Of a DNA stretch of 7,489 nucleotides, positions 1 to 6,338 are shown in pieces. The stretch is taken from contig CAJTQH010000083.1 of assembly GCA_910578305.1 (NCBI GenBank), positions 1 through 7,489 on the forward strand, read 5' to 3'. Origin of the DNA: an uncultured Muribaculaceae bacterium (GTDB taxonomy: Bacteria; Bacteroidota; Bacteroidia; Bacteroidales; Muribaculaceae). The notes below the pieces were generated by a model that saw only the letters and a list, made by a program, of their open reading frames with translations, made no database searches and was not told the origin of the DNA. Position numbers and translations under genes: made by a program. Positions within the stretch are counted from its first letter, which is position 1, and every line of letters starts with the position of its first letter.

Positions 1-480
1 CTTGTCGCTTCGGTATCCGGCGTGGAGCTGCCCGACGATGAGGTTTCGAGCATTGAAAAGACTTTTGCGGCCATCGACAGCATCACGGATACTGCCGGGC
101 TGCGTGTGGCGCTCGACTCGCTGCTGCACGACGGCCCGTCGAAAGCCCGCTCTATCGACGTGATGACATCGCCTTGGTATACCGCATTCGTGCGCACCGA
201 CCCCGTGCCATATCTGCGGCGCGTGCGCTGCCCCATGCTTGCGCTCAACGGCACTTGGGACGCTCAGGTCGATGCCGGGCAGAATCTCGGATCTGTCCGT
301 GACAATGTACCTTCTGCCGAAGTGGTGGCCTTGGACGGGCTTAACCACATGTTTCAGGAAGCGCCTTCGCGCGCCGGATCAATGAATTACGGGGGCATTA
401 CACAGACAATATCGCCTGTTGTGCTCGATCGCATAGGCGACTTTCTCACCGGAGTGGTCAAAAAACGCAATGCGCGCTAA
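1..480 (+). CDS. Alpha/beta hydrolase, C-terminal part (5' end outside window)
   Basis: The reading frame is open from the first base, so the start lies upstream and only about 159 C-terminal residues are visible. The visible part resembles the end of an alpha/beta hydrolase of the serine esterase/aminopeptidase S33 type. A cap-like helical stretch is followed by the strand CPMLALNGTWDAQV, whose Asp (codon at 259-261) is the expected acid of the triad. The loop DGLNHMFQ then supplies the catalytic His (codon at 346-348). The nucleophile Ser elbow (GxSxG) is not in the window. The ending ISPVVLDRIGDFL is typical of this group, in which the His is followed by FQ and a terminal helix. The substrate cannot be told from this fragment, and a signal peptide cannot be assessed. 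The gene ends 100 bp before ftsX, which has its own promoter, so it probably belongs to a separate transcription unit. Confidence 0.85.
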   Translation, partial: LVASVSGVELPDDEVSSIEKTFAAIDSITDTAGLRVALDSLLHDGPSKARSIDVMTSPWYTAFVRTDPVPYLRRVRCPMLALNGTWDAQVDAGQNLGSVRDNVPSAEVVALDGLNHMFQEAPSRAGSMNYGGITQTISPVVLDRIGDFLTGVVKKRNAR

Positions 481-526
481 GTTCGCCCAAAACGCCATGG
501 ACGGAGCTAAAATCTTGCGAAAATGC

Positions 527-557
527 TTGACATGAGGATGAAAATATTGTATTTTTG
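527..557 (+). promoter_or_regulatory. Bacteroidetes-type promoter of ftsX (TTG-N20-TAnnTTTG)
   Basis: TTG at 527-529 and TATTTTTG at 550-557 are separated by 20 bp. This matches the known Bacteroidetes sigma-ABfr consensus: a TTTG/TTG element near -33 and TAnnTTTG near -7. By inference, transcription would start at roughly 559-565, leaving a leader of about 20 nt before the ATG at 581. No Shine-Dalgarno sequence is visible, as is usual in this phylum. The rest of the 481-580 gap holds no gene and no clear hairpin terminator for the upstream hydrolase gene. No equally good match was found in the later gaps, so this promoter may serve the whole downstream gene series. Confidence 0.75.
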
Positions 558-580
558 CAGCATATTCCGTGTATTGTATA

Positions 581-1453
581 ATGAAGCGAAAGATTAAACG
601 CCGCCGTCTTGTGCGTGGCTCTATGATAATATCCACGATAAGTGTCACACTTGTGCTCGTTATATTGGGTATTGTGGCGCTTACGAGTATTACTGCACAG
701 CGTGCCACCGATTCCATCAGAGCCAACATCGGTTTTGTGGCGCTTGTCGACGATAATGCTTCGCAGCAGAGCATCGACAGCCTTGAGGCACTGCTTCGCA
801 GCGCACCTTATGTTAGCGAGCTGAAATACCGTACGGCCGATGAAGTGCTTGAGCATGCCAAAGTCTTGATCGATAGTAGTATGCTTGTGCCGGGGATAAA
901 TCCTTTTTTGCCTGAATACGATGTGAAGGTAAAAGCACAATGGGCCAATTCCGACAGTCTGCACGCCATAAAATTGCGGTTGGAGAGTATGACGGCCGTA
1001 TATGAGGATGTGAGAGTACAGGCCGACATGGCCTCCAATGTCAACCTCACAATACACTCCGTGATAATGGCTCTGCTTGTTGTAGCGGGAGTCATGTTGC
1101 TCATCTCGTTTGTGCTGATCAACAATACGGTGCGGATGGAAGTGTATTCACAGCGCATGGTCATACACACCATGCAGTATGTGGGAGCCACACGCAGTTT
1201 CATACGCAGACCCTACATTATGAGCAGTGTTGTGAGCGGACTCATGGCTGCGGTAGTGGCATCGGCTCTGCTTGCGGTGATGCTTGTGGCTATAAACGCA
1301 CGTTACACCCCGGTGCTTCAGACTGTGACATGGGGATACGCATGTCTGGTGTTTGTGGCTCTGGCCGTAGTCGGTGCGATTTTGTGCGCTCTCGCTTCAT
1401 GGCTTGCCACATCCAAGTATCTGCGTAAAAATTACGACGAGATATTTGATTGA
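581..1453 (+). CDS. ftsX: Cell division protein FtsX (ABC transporter permease-like)
   Basis: FtsX is the inner-membrane partner of the ATPase FtsE. In the bacteria studied, FtsEX couples ATP hydrolysis in the divisome to activation of peptidoglycan hydrolases outside the membrane. The 290-residue protein has the family layout: a basic cytoplasmic N-terminus, TM1 at about 16-37, an extracytoplasmic domain at about 40-158, then TM2 (159-181), TM3 (213-238) and TM4 (250-276). The conserved motif after TM2 is present as NNTVRMEVYSQR followed by MQYVGATRSFIRRP. I chose the ATG at 581. An in-frame GTG at 569 would lie only a few bases from the predicted transcription start and would add four residues with no family support. 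No ftsE lies immediately upstream, unlike the ftsEX pair of many bacteria. In Bacteroidetes ftsE is usually elsewhere. The next gene follows after 31 bp. Confidence 0.93.
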   Translation: MKRKIKRRRLVRGSMIISTISVTLVLVILGIVALTSITAQRATDSIRANIGFVALVDDNASQQSIDSLEALLRSAPYVSELKYRTADEVLEHAKVLIDSSMLVPGINPFLPEYDVKVKAQWANSDSLHAIKLRLESMTAVYEDVRVQADMASNVNLTIHSVIMALLVVAGVMLLISFVLINNTVRMEVYSQRMVIHTMQYVGATRSFIRRPYIMSSVVSGLMAAVVASALLAVMLVAINARYTPVLQTVTWGYACLVFVALAVVGAILCALASWLATSKYLRKNYDEIFD

Positions 1454-1484
1454 TATTAAACTTAATAGTTAATCACATACGTAT

Positions 1485-1805
1485 ATGAAGACCAAAACCG
1501 ATATAGGAGCTGCCGGAAACAATATCGCGGCTCAGGATAAAGAGAGTACCGGAAACAGCGGATATGTGTTTCCGCTCAGAAAGATCAATTTTATCATCAT
1601 GGCCATTGCCGGACTGATGATTGTGCTCGGATTTGTGCTCATGGCCGGAGGCGGCACTGCCGACGGATCGTTCAACCCCGAGGTGTTCAGCACCATGCGC
1701 ATAGTCATTGCTCCCACCATGGCGTTTCTCGGATTCGTGCTCATGGGCGTGGGCATCATGTGGCCCTCACGCGACAAGGATGTTGACGCCGAAGTGAACG
1801 AATGA
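1485..1805 (+). CDS. DUF3098 family small membrane protein
   Basis: This 106-residue protein has a polar N-terminus of about 30 residues and two predicted transmembrane helices (about 35-54 and 73-93). A short loop, GGGTADGSFNPEVFS, links them, and the tail is acidic. The phrase order (FPLRKINF, hydrophobic helix, GGG, FNPEVFSTMRIVIAP, second helix) matches what I know of the Bacteroidetes-specific DUF3098 family. That family has no established function. Its position between ftsX and uppP is typical of the phylum and suggests an envelope-related role, but that is inference from neighbourhood only. It lies 31 bp after ftsX and 52 bp before uppP. The ATG at 1485 is the natural start; the gap before it is AT-rich without a Shine-Dalgarno motif. 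Confidence 0.85.
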   Translation: MKTKTDIGAAGNNIAAQDKESTGNSGYVFPLRKINFIIMAIAGLMIVLGFVLMAGGGTADGSFNPEVFSTMRIVIAPTMAFLGFVLMGVGIMWPSRDKDVDAEVNE

Positions 1806-1857
1806 TGCTTTCCTTCTTGTATTTTACTTGATAATATAACAGAAAACAGATATCTGA

Positions 1858-2664
1858 ATGGATATAATCGACGCATTGATCATGGGCATTGTGCAGGGCC
1901 TTGCCGAGTACCTGCCAGTCAGTTCGAGCGGACATCTGGAGATATGCCGCGAAGTACTTGGGCTAAAACTTCAGGGAGCCGACGCGCTTGAATTTACCGT
2001 AGTGTTGCATGTGGCCACCGTACTCAGCACCATAGTGGTGCTCTGGCGGGAATTTTCCGGCCTGTGTACATCGTTTTTCACATTTAAGCGCGACGTCAAC
2101 ACCCGTTACGTATGGAAGATACTCCTGTCATGCATCCCGGTGGCCGTTGTAGGCCTGTTTTTTAAGGATGACGTGGAGAAGTTTTTCGGGTCAGGACTCA
2201 TGGTGGTAGGTGTCTGCCTCATGATCACAGCTGCATTGCTGGCGTTTGCATACTTCTATCGCAGTCGTCCTGGCATGCGTGAGCACGACATCACTTGGGC
2301 CGATGCATTCATTATCGGTTGCGCACAGGCTGTGGCCGTTTTGCCCGGTCTGAGCCGTTCGGGCAGCACCATCGCCACCGGTCTGCTCCTTGGCGACCGC
2401 CGCGACAATCTGGCCCAGTTCTCATTCTTTATGGTCATCATCCCCATTCTCGGTCAGGCACTGCTCGATCTGAAGAATATGATAGGGGGCGTGGCCGTTA
2501 GCTCTGAAGCCATAGGCTGGCAAGCACTTCTTACCGGATTTTTGGCTTCGTTTGTGGTTGGATGTATTGCTTGCAAATGGATGATAGCCATTGTAAAGCG
2601 CGGTAAACTTGTATGGTTCGCCGTCTATTGTGCCGTCATGGGCATAGTGTGCATGGTATGGTAA
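1858..2664 (+). CDS. uppP: Undecaprenyl-diphosphatase (UppP/BacA)
   Basis: UppP dephosphorylates undecaprenyl pyrophosphate to undecaprenyl phosphate, the lipid carrier for peptidoglycan and surface polysaccharide precursors. It acts in the inner membrane with its active site facing the periplasm. Both family signatures are visible. The (E/Q)xxxE motif is Q13-G-L-A-E17, followed by YLPVSSSGHL (18-27). The PGxSRSxxT motif is P163-G-L-S-R-S-G-S-T171, with the phosphate-binding Arg at 167. The 268 residues are close to the E. coli length of about 273, and there are about eight hydrophobic segments. Over-expression of this family gives bacitracin resistance in other bacteria; nothing here suggests that role specifically. 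The ATG at 1858 places the first helix and motif at normal positions. The stop is 16 bp before truB. Confidence 0.96.
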   Translation: MDIIDALIMGIVQGLAEYLPVSSSGHLEICREVLGLKLQGADALEFTVVLHVATVLSTIVVLWREFSGLCTSFFTFKRDVNTRYVWKILLSCIPVAVVGLFFKDDVEKFFGSGLMVVGVCLMITAALLAFAYFYRSRPGMREHDITWADAFIIGCAQAVAVLPGLSRSGSTIATGLLLGDRRDNLAQFSFFMVIIPILGQALLDLKNMIGGVAVSSEAIGWQALLTGFLASFVVGCIACKWMIAIVKRGKLVWFAVYCAVMGIVCMVW

Positions 2665-2680
2665 ACTTAATTGTGCTGCG

Positions 2681-3412
2681 ATGGACTTCTTAAGTGGAGA
2701 GATATTATATGTTGACAAGCCATACGGATGGACTTCGTTTGATGCTGTGAAACGTCTGCGCAGTGCGCTGACACGGCGTATGGGAGTTAAGAAACTCAAG
2801 GTCGGTCACGCAGGCACACTCGATCCGTTGGCTACGGGAGTAATGATCGTGACCACAGGGCGTGCCACAAAGCAGATAGAGCGTCTGCAGGCTGGTGTGA
2901 AGGAATATGTTGCTGAGATAGCGCTTGGTGCCACGACTCCGAGCTTTGATCTGGAGACAGAGATCGACGCCACATATCCCACCGCTCACATAACCCGCGA
3001 TAAGGTACTTGATGTTCTCACTCGCTTTCACGGCACCATACAGCAGGTTCCGCCCGCCTATTCGGCATGCAAGGTCGACGGTCATCGCGCCTACGACATG
3101 GCTCGCAAGGGACGGGATGTGGAGCTGAAGCCCAAAACGCTGGTCATCGATGCCATAGAGCTGCTTGAGTTTGCCCCCGACTGCATAACTGTGAGAGTGG
3201 TCTGTAGCAAGGGTACTTATATCAGGGCGCTCGCTCGTGATATCGGTGAGGCTCTTGCTTCAGGTGGACATCTTACAGCTTTGCGGCGTACACGCGTGGG
3301 CGATATCGGCATAGCCGACTGTCTGACCATGGAGCAGGCCGTGGAATTGATCCGCACCGCCGACATCGAATACCCCGAATGGTATGTGCCTTCGGATAAG
3401 GAAAAGAAATAG
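2681..3412 (+). CDS. truB: tRNA pseudouridine-55 synthase TruB
   Basis: TruB isomerises uridine 55 in the T-arm of tRNAs to pseudouridine. The catalytic motif GHAGTLDPLATG is at residues 42-53, with the nucleophile Asp48 at the same number as in E. coli. Other conserved pieces are DKPYGWTSFD (12-21), KEYVAEIALG with Tyr76 (74-83), the substrate-loop Asp90, PPAYSACKVDGHRAY (124-138) and CSKGTYIRALARDIGE (175-190). At 243 residues it is shorter than E. coli TruB (314). It ends soon after the catalytic domain without a recognisable C-terminal PUA-like domain, which is common in this phylum. It begins 16 bp after uppP and ends 31 bp before queA, another tRNA-modification gene. Confidence 0.96.
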   Translation: MDFLSGEILYVDKPYGWTSFDAVKRLRSALTRRMGVKKLKVGHAGTLDPLATGVMIVTTGRATKQIERLQAGVKEYVAEIALGATTPSFDLETEIDATYPTAHITRDKVLDVLTRFHGTIQQVPPAYSACKVDGHRAYDMARKGRDVELKPKTLVIDAIELLEFAPDCITVRVVCSKGTYIRALARDIGEALASGGHLTALRRTRVGDIGIADCLTMEQAVELIRTADIEYPEWYVPSDKEKK

Positions 3413-3443
3413 TAATACAAGACAAGATATATAGTTACAGACA

Positions 3444-4493
3444 ATGAAACTTTCGCAATTCAAATTCAACTTGCCCGACGAACTCATAGCACAGCATCCT
3501 TCTCCTCAGCGCGATGAGTCGCGACTGATGGTGGTGCACCGCAAGACCGGTGAGATTGAACATCGGATCTTCAAGGAGGTGATAGACTATTTTGACGACG
3601 GAGATATTTTCGTGTTCAACGACACCAAAGTGTTTCCTGCACGTCTTTATGGTTATAAGGAAAAGACCGGCGCACGCATCGAAGTGTTTCTGCTGCGTGA
3701 GCTGAATGCCGAGAACAAGCTGTGGGATGTCCTCGTGGAGCCTGCGCGCAAGATACGTATAGGCAATAAGTTGTATTTTGGCGATGGTGAGTCGATGGTA
3801 GCCGAGGTGATAGACAATACCACATCACGCGGACGCACGCTGCGTTTCCTGTACGATGGTCCTCACGATGAATTCAAACGTGAGCTGTTCAGCCTTGGTG
3901 AGCCACCTCTGCCTGCCTACATACTCCGTGAACCGGAAGAGATGGATGTCGAACGCTATCAGACCATATATGCTGCTAAGGAAGGTGCTGTGGTGGCTCC
4001 GGCCGCAGGTCTGCATTTCAGCCGCGAACTTTTGAAGCGTCTTGAGATTAAAGGTGTGAATCAGGCATTCATGACAGTGCACAGCGGTCTGGGCAATTTC
4101 CGCGAGATTGATGTGGAAGACCTTACCAAGCACCGGATGGATTCAGAGCAGATGGAAGTGTCCCAGGAACTTGTCGATACTGTCAATGCCGTGAAGGACA
4201 GCCACCACCGTGTGTGCGCCGTGGGCACTTCAGTACTTCGCGGCATTGCGAGCGCAGTGAGCATGGGTGGCCACATGAAGACCTACACCGGGTGGACAAA
4301 CAAGTTCATATTCCCGCCCTACGATTTCACCGTTACCGATGCATTGTTGAGCAACTTCCACATGCCTTACTCCACTATGCTCATGATGGTGGCGGCGTTT
4401 GGCGGATACGATCTGGTGATGGACGCCTACCGTCAGGCCGTGAAAGAGAAATATCGCTTCGGTGCCTATGGCGATGCCATGCTTATAGTGTGA
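3444..4493 (+). CDS. queA: S-adenosylmethionine:tRNA ribosyltransferase-isomerase QueA
   Basis: QueA transfers and rearranges the ribosyl part of S-adenosylmethionine onto preQ1 at position 34 of tRNAs with GUN anticodons, giving epoxyqueuosine. The 349 residues are the normal length. Conserved blocks run in order: LSQFKFNLPDELIAQHP (3-19), FNDTKVFPARLYG (58-70), GEPPLPAYI (152-160), GAVVAPAAGLHF (181-192), HSGLGNFREI (213-222), VGTSVLRGIAS (260-270), a FxVTDALLSNFHMP block (295-308) and YRFGAYGDAML (337-347). Several blocks differ from E. coli, which has APTAGLHF, GAGTF and VGTTSVRSLES. The differences resemble the Bacteroidetes form I recall, so I read them as lineage variation rather than loss of function. 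The gene starts 31 bp after truB and ends 4 bp before the next start, suggesting cotranscription. Confidence 0.94.
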   Translation: MKLSQFKFNLPDELIAQHPSPQRDESRLMVVHRKTGEIEHRIFKEVIDYFDDGDIFVFNDTKVFPARLYGYKEKTGARIEVFLLRELNAENKLWDVLVEPARKIRIGNKLYFGDGESMVAEVIDNTTSRGRTLRFLYDGPHDEFKRELFSLGEPPLPAYILREPEEMDVERYQTIYAAKEGAVVAPAAGLHFSRELLKRLEIKGVNQAFMTVHSGLGNFREIDVEDLTKHRMDSEQMEVSQELVDTVNAVKDSHHRVCAVGTSVLRGIASAVSMGGHMKTYTGWTNKFIFPPYDFTVTDALLSNFHMPYSTMLMMVAAFGGYDLVMDAYRQAVKEKYRFGAYGDAMLIV

Positions 4494-4497
4494 ACCT

Positions 4498-5088
4498 ATG
4501 AGCGAGTATCTCACATTGGCCTCACCGTCGCAGGCTGTCTACCGCGAGAAAATGAGCAAGTTCATGGCATTTGCCTTTCCGGCCGATTCGGCCGCACAGG
4601 CGCGTGAGCTTATCTCGTCGGTGGCAGGCAAGTACCACGATGCGCGTCATGTGTGCTGGGCTTATATGATAGGAGCGCGTGGCGAAGAGTATCAGAGCAA
4701 CGACAACGGAGAGCCGTCCGGCACTGCCGGAAAGCCGATACTCGGGCAGATACGTTCGGCCGGCATGACCAATGTGGCCATAGCCGTAGTGAGATACTTC
4801 GGAGGAATAAAACTGGGCACATCAGGGCTTATTGTGGCCTATCGGGAGGCGGCGAAGCTCGCTCTTGAGGCGGGTGAGAAGGTGACCCGTTACGAGATGT
4901 CGGAGTTCTCGTTCACATTTCCCTACATGGCCATGAACGAGGTGATGCGCGCCGTGAAGGATTCCGGAGCTGCAATCGGTGAGCAGGTGTGCGACAACTC
5001 GTGCCGCATGACGCTCAGCATACGCAGCGACCGTGCGGAAATGTTGCGGCAGCGTATTTCCGGCATTTCCGGCACTTCATTATTGTAA
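4498..5088 (+). CDS. YigZ/IMPACT (UPF0029) family protein
   Basis: This 196-residue protein belongs to the YigZ branch of the IMPACT family. The N-terminal domain has the signature blocks KFMAFAFP (21-28), DARHVCWAY (48-56), SNDNGEPSGTAGKPIL (67-82) and VVRYFGGIKLGTSGL (97-111). Residues from about 130 to the end form the smaller second domain typical of bacterial members. Eukaryotic IMPACT regulates the Gcn2 pathway. The bacterial proteins have no firmly assigned biochemical role, although a nucleic-acid or translation-linked function has been proposed. The ATG at 4498 lies 4 bp after the queA stop and gives the usual lead of about 20 residues before the first conserved block. The later in-frame ATG (4552) would cut this short. 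A 9-bp tandem repeat sits at the 3' end. Confidence 0.92.
   Translation: MSEYLTLASPSQAVYREKMSKFMAFAFPADSAAQARELISSVAGKYHDARHVCWAYMIGARGEEYQSNDNGEPSGTAGKPILGQIRSAGMTNVAIAVVRYFGGIKLGTSGLIVAYREAAKLALEAGEKVTRYEMSEFSFTFPYMAMNEVMRAVKDSGAAIGEQVCDNSCRMTLSIRSDRAEMLRQRISGISGTSLL
5056..5073 (+). repeat. Short tandem repeat, 2 x ATTTCCGGC
   Basis: Two perfect, adjacent copies of ATTTCCGGC lie in frame at the 3' end of the yigZ-family gene and encode Ile-Ser-Gly twice. A degenerate third unit (ACTTC) follows. The repeat is short and in the last ten codons, outside conserved motifs. It may simply be a small slippage duplication. Confidence 0.6.
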
Positions 5089-5118
5089 ATCATTATTGCA
5101 TTATCACGATATAATAAT

Positions 5119-5496
5119 ATGGATGAAGAATTGAAAAAAACTCTGGCTAAGGATCCCGACGGCCTGCTGACTTATGAATATATAGCCAATCACATCGGGG
5201 CTATCGACGACATTATGCCCGAACTGGTGGAAAATATGGTCACTGTCGATGCCAACGGTCAGTTTTGTGTCAGTGCTGCACGATATCTCAATGCCATCGA
5301 TCCGCAGCTTTATGCCGAGGCTGTGTCGCGACTTATCTCTGCTGCTATTGACAAGGATCGCGATCGCGCCTACATCGGACAGTTGCTCCCCGATATCTGG
5401 GGCGCCGACTATGCTTCGCGGGCAGCAGAGCTGAGTGCGGCCGACGATAATTTCCGCCGCATATACAAGCGTGTGTTCCCCGTATCCGCTATATGA
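5119..5496 (+). CDS. Conserved-looking hypothetical protein, 125 aa, unknown function
   Basis: I do not recognise a named family. The protein is 125 residues, acidic in its N-terminal half, and has neither a signal peptide nor a membrane segment, so it is probably cytoplasmic. It looks largely alpha-helical: an N-terminal stretch (LLTYEYIANHIGAIDDIMPEL), a middle stretch rich in Ala and Leu (about 53-75), a DKDRDRAYIGQLLPDIWG block (about 77-94) and a basic end, DDNFRRIYKRVFP (109-121). The codon style matches its neighbours, it starts with ATG 30 bp after the yigZ-family gene, and its stop overlaps the next start (ATGA, 5493-5496). These features argue for a real gene translated together with the PPIase. 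Any functional link to the PPIase or the M16 peptidase is inference from position. Confidence 0.8.
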   Translation: MDEELKKTLAKDPDGLLTYEYIANHIGAIDDIMPELVENMVTVDANGQFCVSAARYLNAIDPQLYAEAVSRLISAAIDKDRDRAYIGQLLPDIWGADYASRAAELSAADDNFRRIYKRVFPVSAI

Positions 5497-6338
5497 AAAA
5501 ATCAATTGTTTTCTTACTGTCGGTGATTGTGGCCGTAGCCGCATCACTGGCTCAAACATCGTTGAACGATATGTCCGATAATAAAGCATTAAAAGATGCG
5601 ACTGTGCTCATGCACACTACCGAGGGCGACATCACCCTCCGTCTTTACGGTGACACTCCGCGTCACCTCGAAAATTTTGTTAAGCTCGTGAAGGAAGGAT
5701 ACTACGATGGTGTGCTCTTTCACCGTGTCATACGCGAGTTTATGGTTCAGACAGGCGATCCCGACTCTAAGGATGCCGCACCCGGTGCCATGCTCGGTAT
5801 GGGCGATCCGGGCTACACTCTCGAAGCTGAGATCGACTGTCCGCGCTATTTCCACAAGCGTGGTGCGCTCGCTGCCGCGCGTCAGGGCGATCAGACCAAT
5901 CCGGAACGTCGCTCGAGTGGAAGCCAGTTTTATATCGTGACCGGACGCACCTTCACCCCGTCGCAGCTCGATCAGATGGAGCATAGCATGGGCATGCAGC
6001 GGAAGCAGGAGATATTCAATCGTCTGGCTTCGGAGAATCGCGACTCTATAATGTCGCTGCGGCGCAACCGCGATCAGGCCGGCCTGCAGGCTTTGCAGGA
6101 TTCGCTTGTTCAGCAGACCGAGGCCGAAGCCGCACGCAATCCGTTCCACTTCACCGAGGAGCAGCGCGAGGCTTACACCACCGTGGGTGGCGCGCCTCAT
6201 CTCGACGGTGGCTACACCGTGTTCGGAGAGGTGGTTTCCGGACTTGACGTGGTGGCTCGCATTGAGAATGTGGCTACCGACCGCAGCGATCGTCCCAAAG
6301 AGGATGTCAAGGTTATAAGCATGAGTGTGGTTGAATGA
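5493..6338 (+). CDS. Exported cyclophilin-type peptidyl-prolyl cis-trans isomerase
   Basis: The 281-residue protein catalyses proline cis-trans isomerisation in folding proteins. A signal peptide covers residues 1-20 (KK, hydrophobic core, then ASLA before Gln21). There is no lipobox Cys, so it is probably periplasmic. The cyclophilin fold starts near residue 37 with TTEGDITLRLYGDTPRHLENF (42-62). Next come YYDGVLFHRVIREFMVQTGDP (70-90), with catalytic Arg78, then SGSQFYI (142-148) and LDGGYTVFGEVVSGLDVV (237-254). Between SGSQFYIVTGR and the LDGG strand lies an insertion of about 65 charged, probably helical residues (about 160-225) absent from minimal cyclophilins. Insertions like this occur in Bacteroidetes homologues. 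The start overlaps the preceding stop, and the stop overlaps the start of the M16 peptidase gene, which implies translational coupling on both sides. Confidence 0.93.
   Translation: MKKSIVFLLSVIVAVAASLAQTSLNDMSDNKALKDATVLMHTTEGDITLRLYGDTPRHLENFVKLVKEGYYDGVLFHRVIREFMVQTGDPDSKDAAPGAMLGMGDPGYTLEAEIDCPRYFHKRGALAAARQGDQTNPERRSSGSQFYIVTGRTFTPSQLDQMEHSMGMQRKQEIFNRLASENRDSIMSLRRNRDQAGLQALQDSLVQQTEAEAARNPFHFTEEQREAYTTVGGAPHLDGGYTVFGEVVSGLDVVARIENVATDRSDRPKEDVKVISMSVVE

Noticed and set aside
481..526. Possible terminator for the upstream hydrolase gene
   Set aside because: No GC-rich stem followed by a T-run is visible, so I do not call one.
458..1057. A 199-codon open frame on the - strand across the ftsX promoter and the first half of ftsX
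   Set aside because: The translation looks like low-information Cys/His/Arg-rich shadow sequence, and it runs against both the promoter and a clearly identified gene.
1454..1484. AT-rich gap with ATTAA...TTAAT arms and a TAnnTTTG-like string (GATATTTG) just upstream at the ftsX end
   Set aside because: The arms are only 5 bp, the promoter-like string has a mismatch, and there is no TTG at the right distance. Neither a terminator nor a second promoter is supported.
1806..1857. Possible promoter for uppP (TTG at 1817-1819 in an AT-rich gap)
   Set aside because: No TAnnTTTG element stands about 20 bp downstream, so it does not meet the consensus that the ftsX promoter meets.
5356..5367. Overlapping palindromes GATCGCGATC and GCGATCGC
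   Set aside because: They encode Asp-Arg-Asp-Arg in the 125-aa gene. Repeated Asp-Arg codons produce this symmetry, and no other copies mark a regulatory array.
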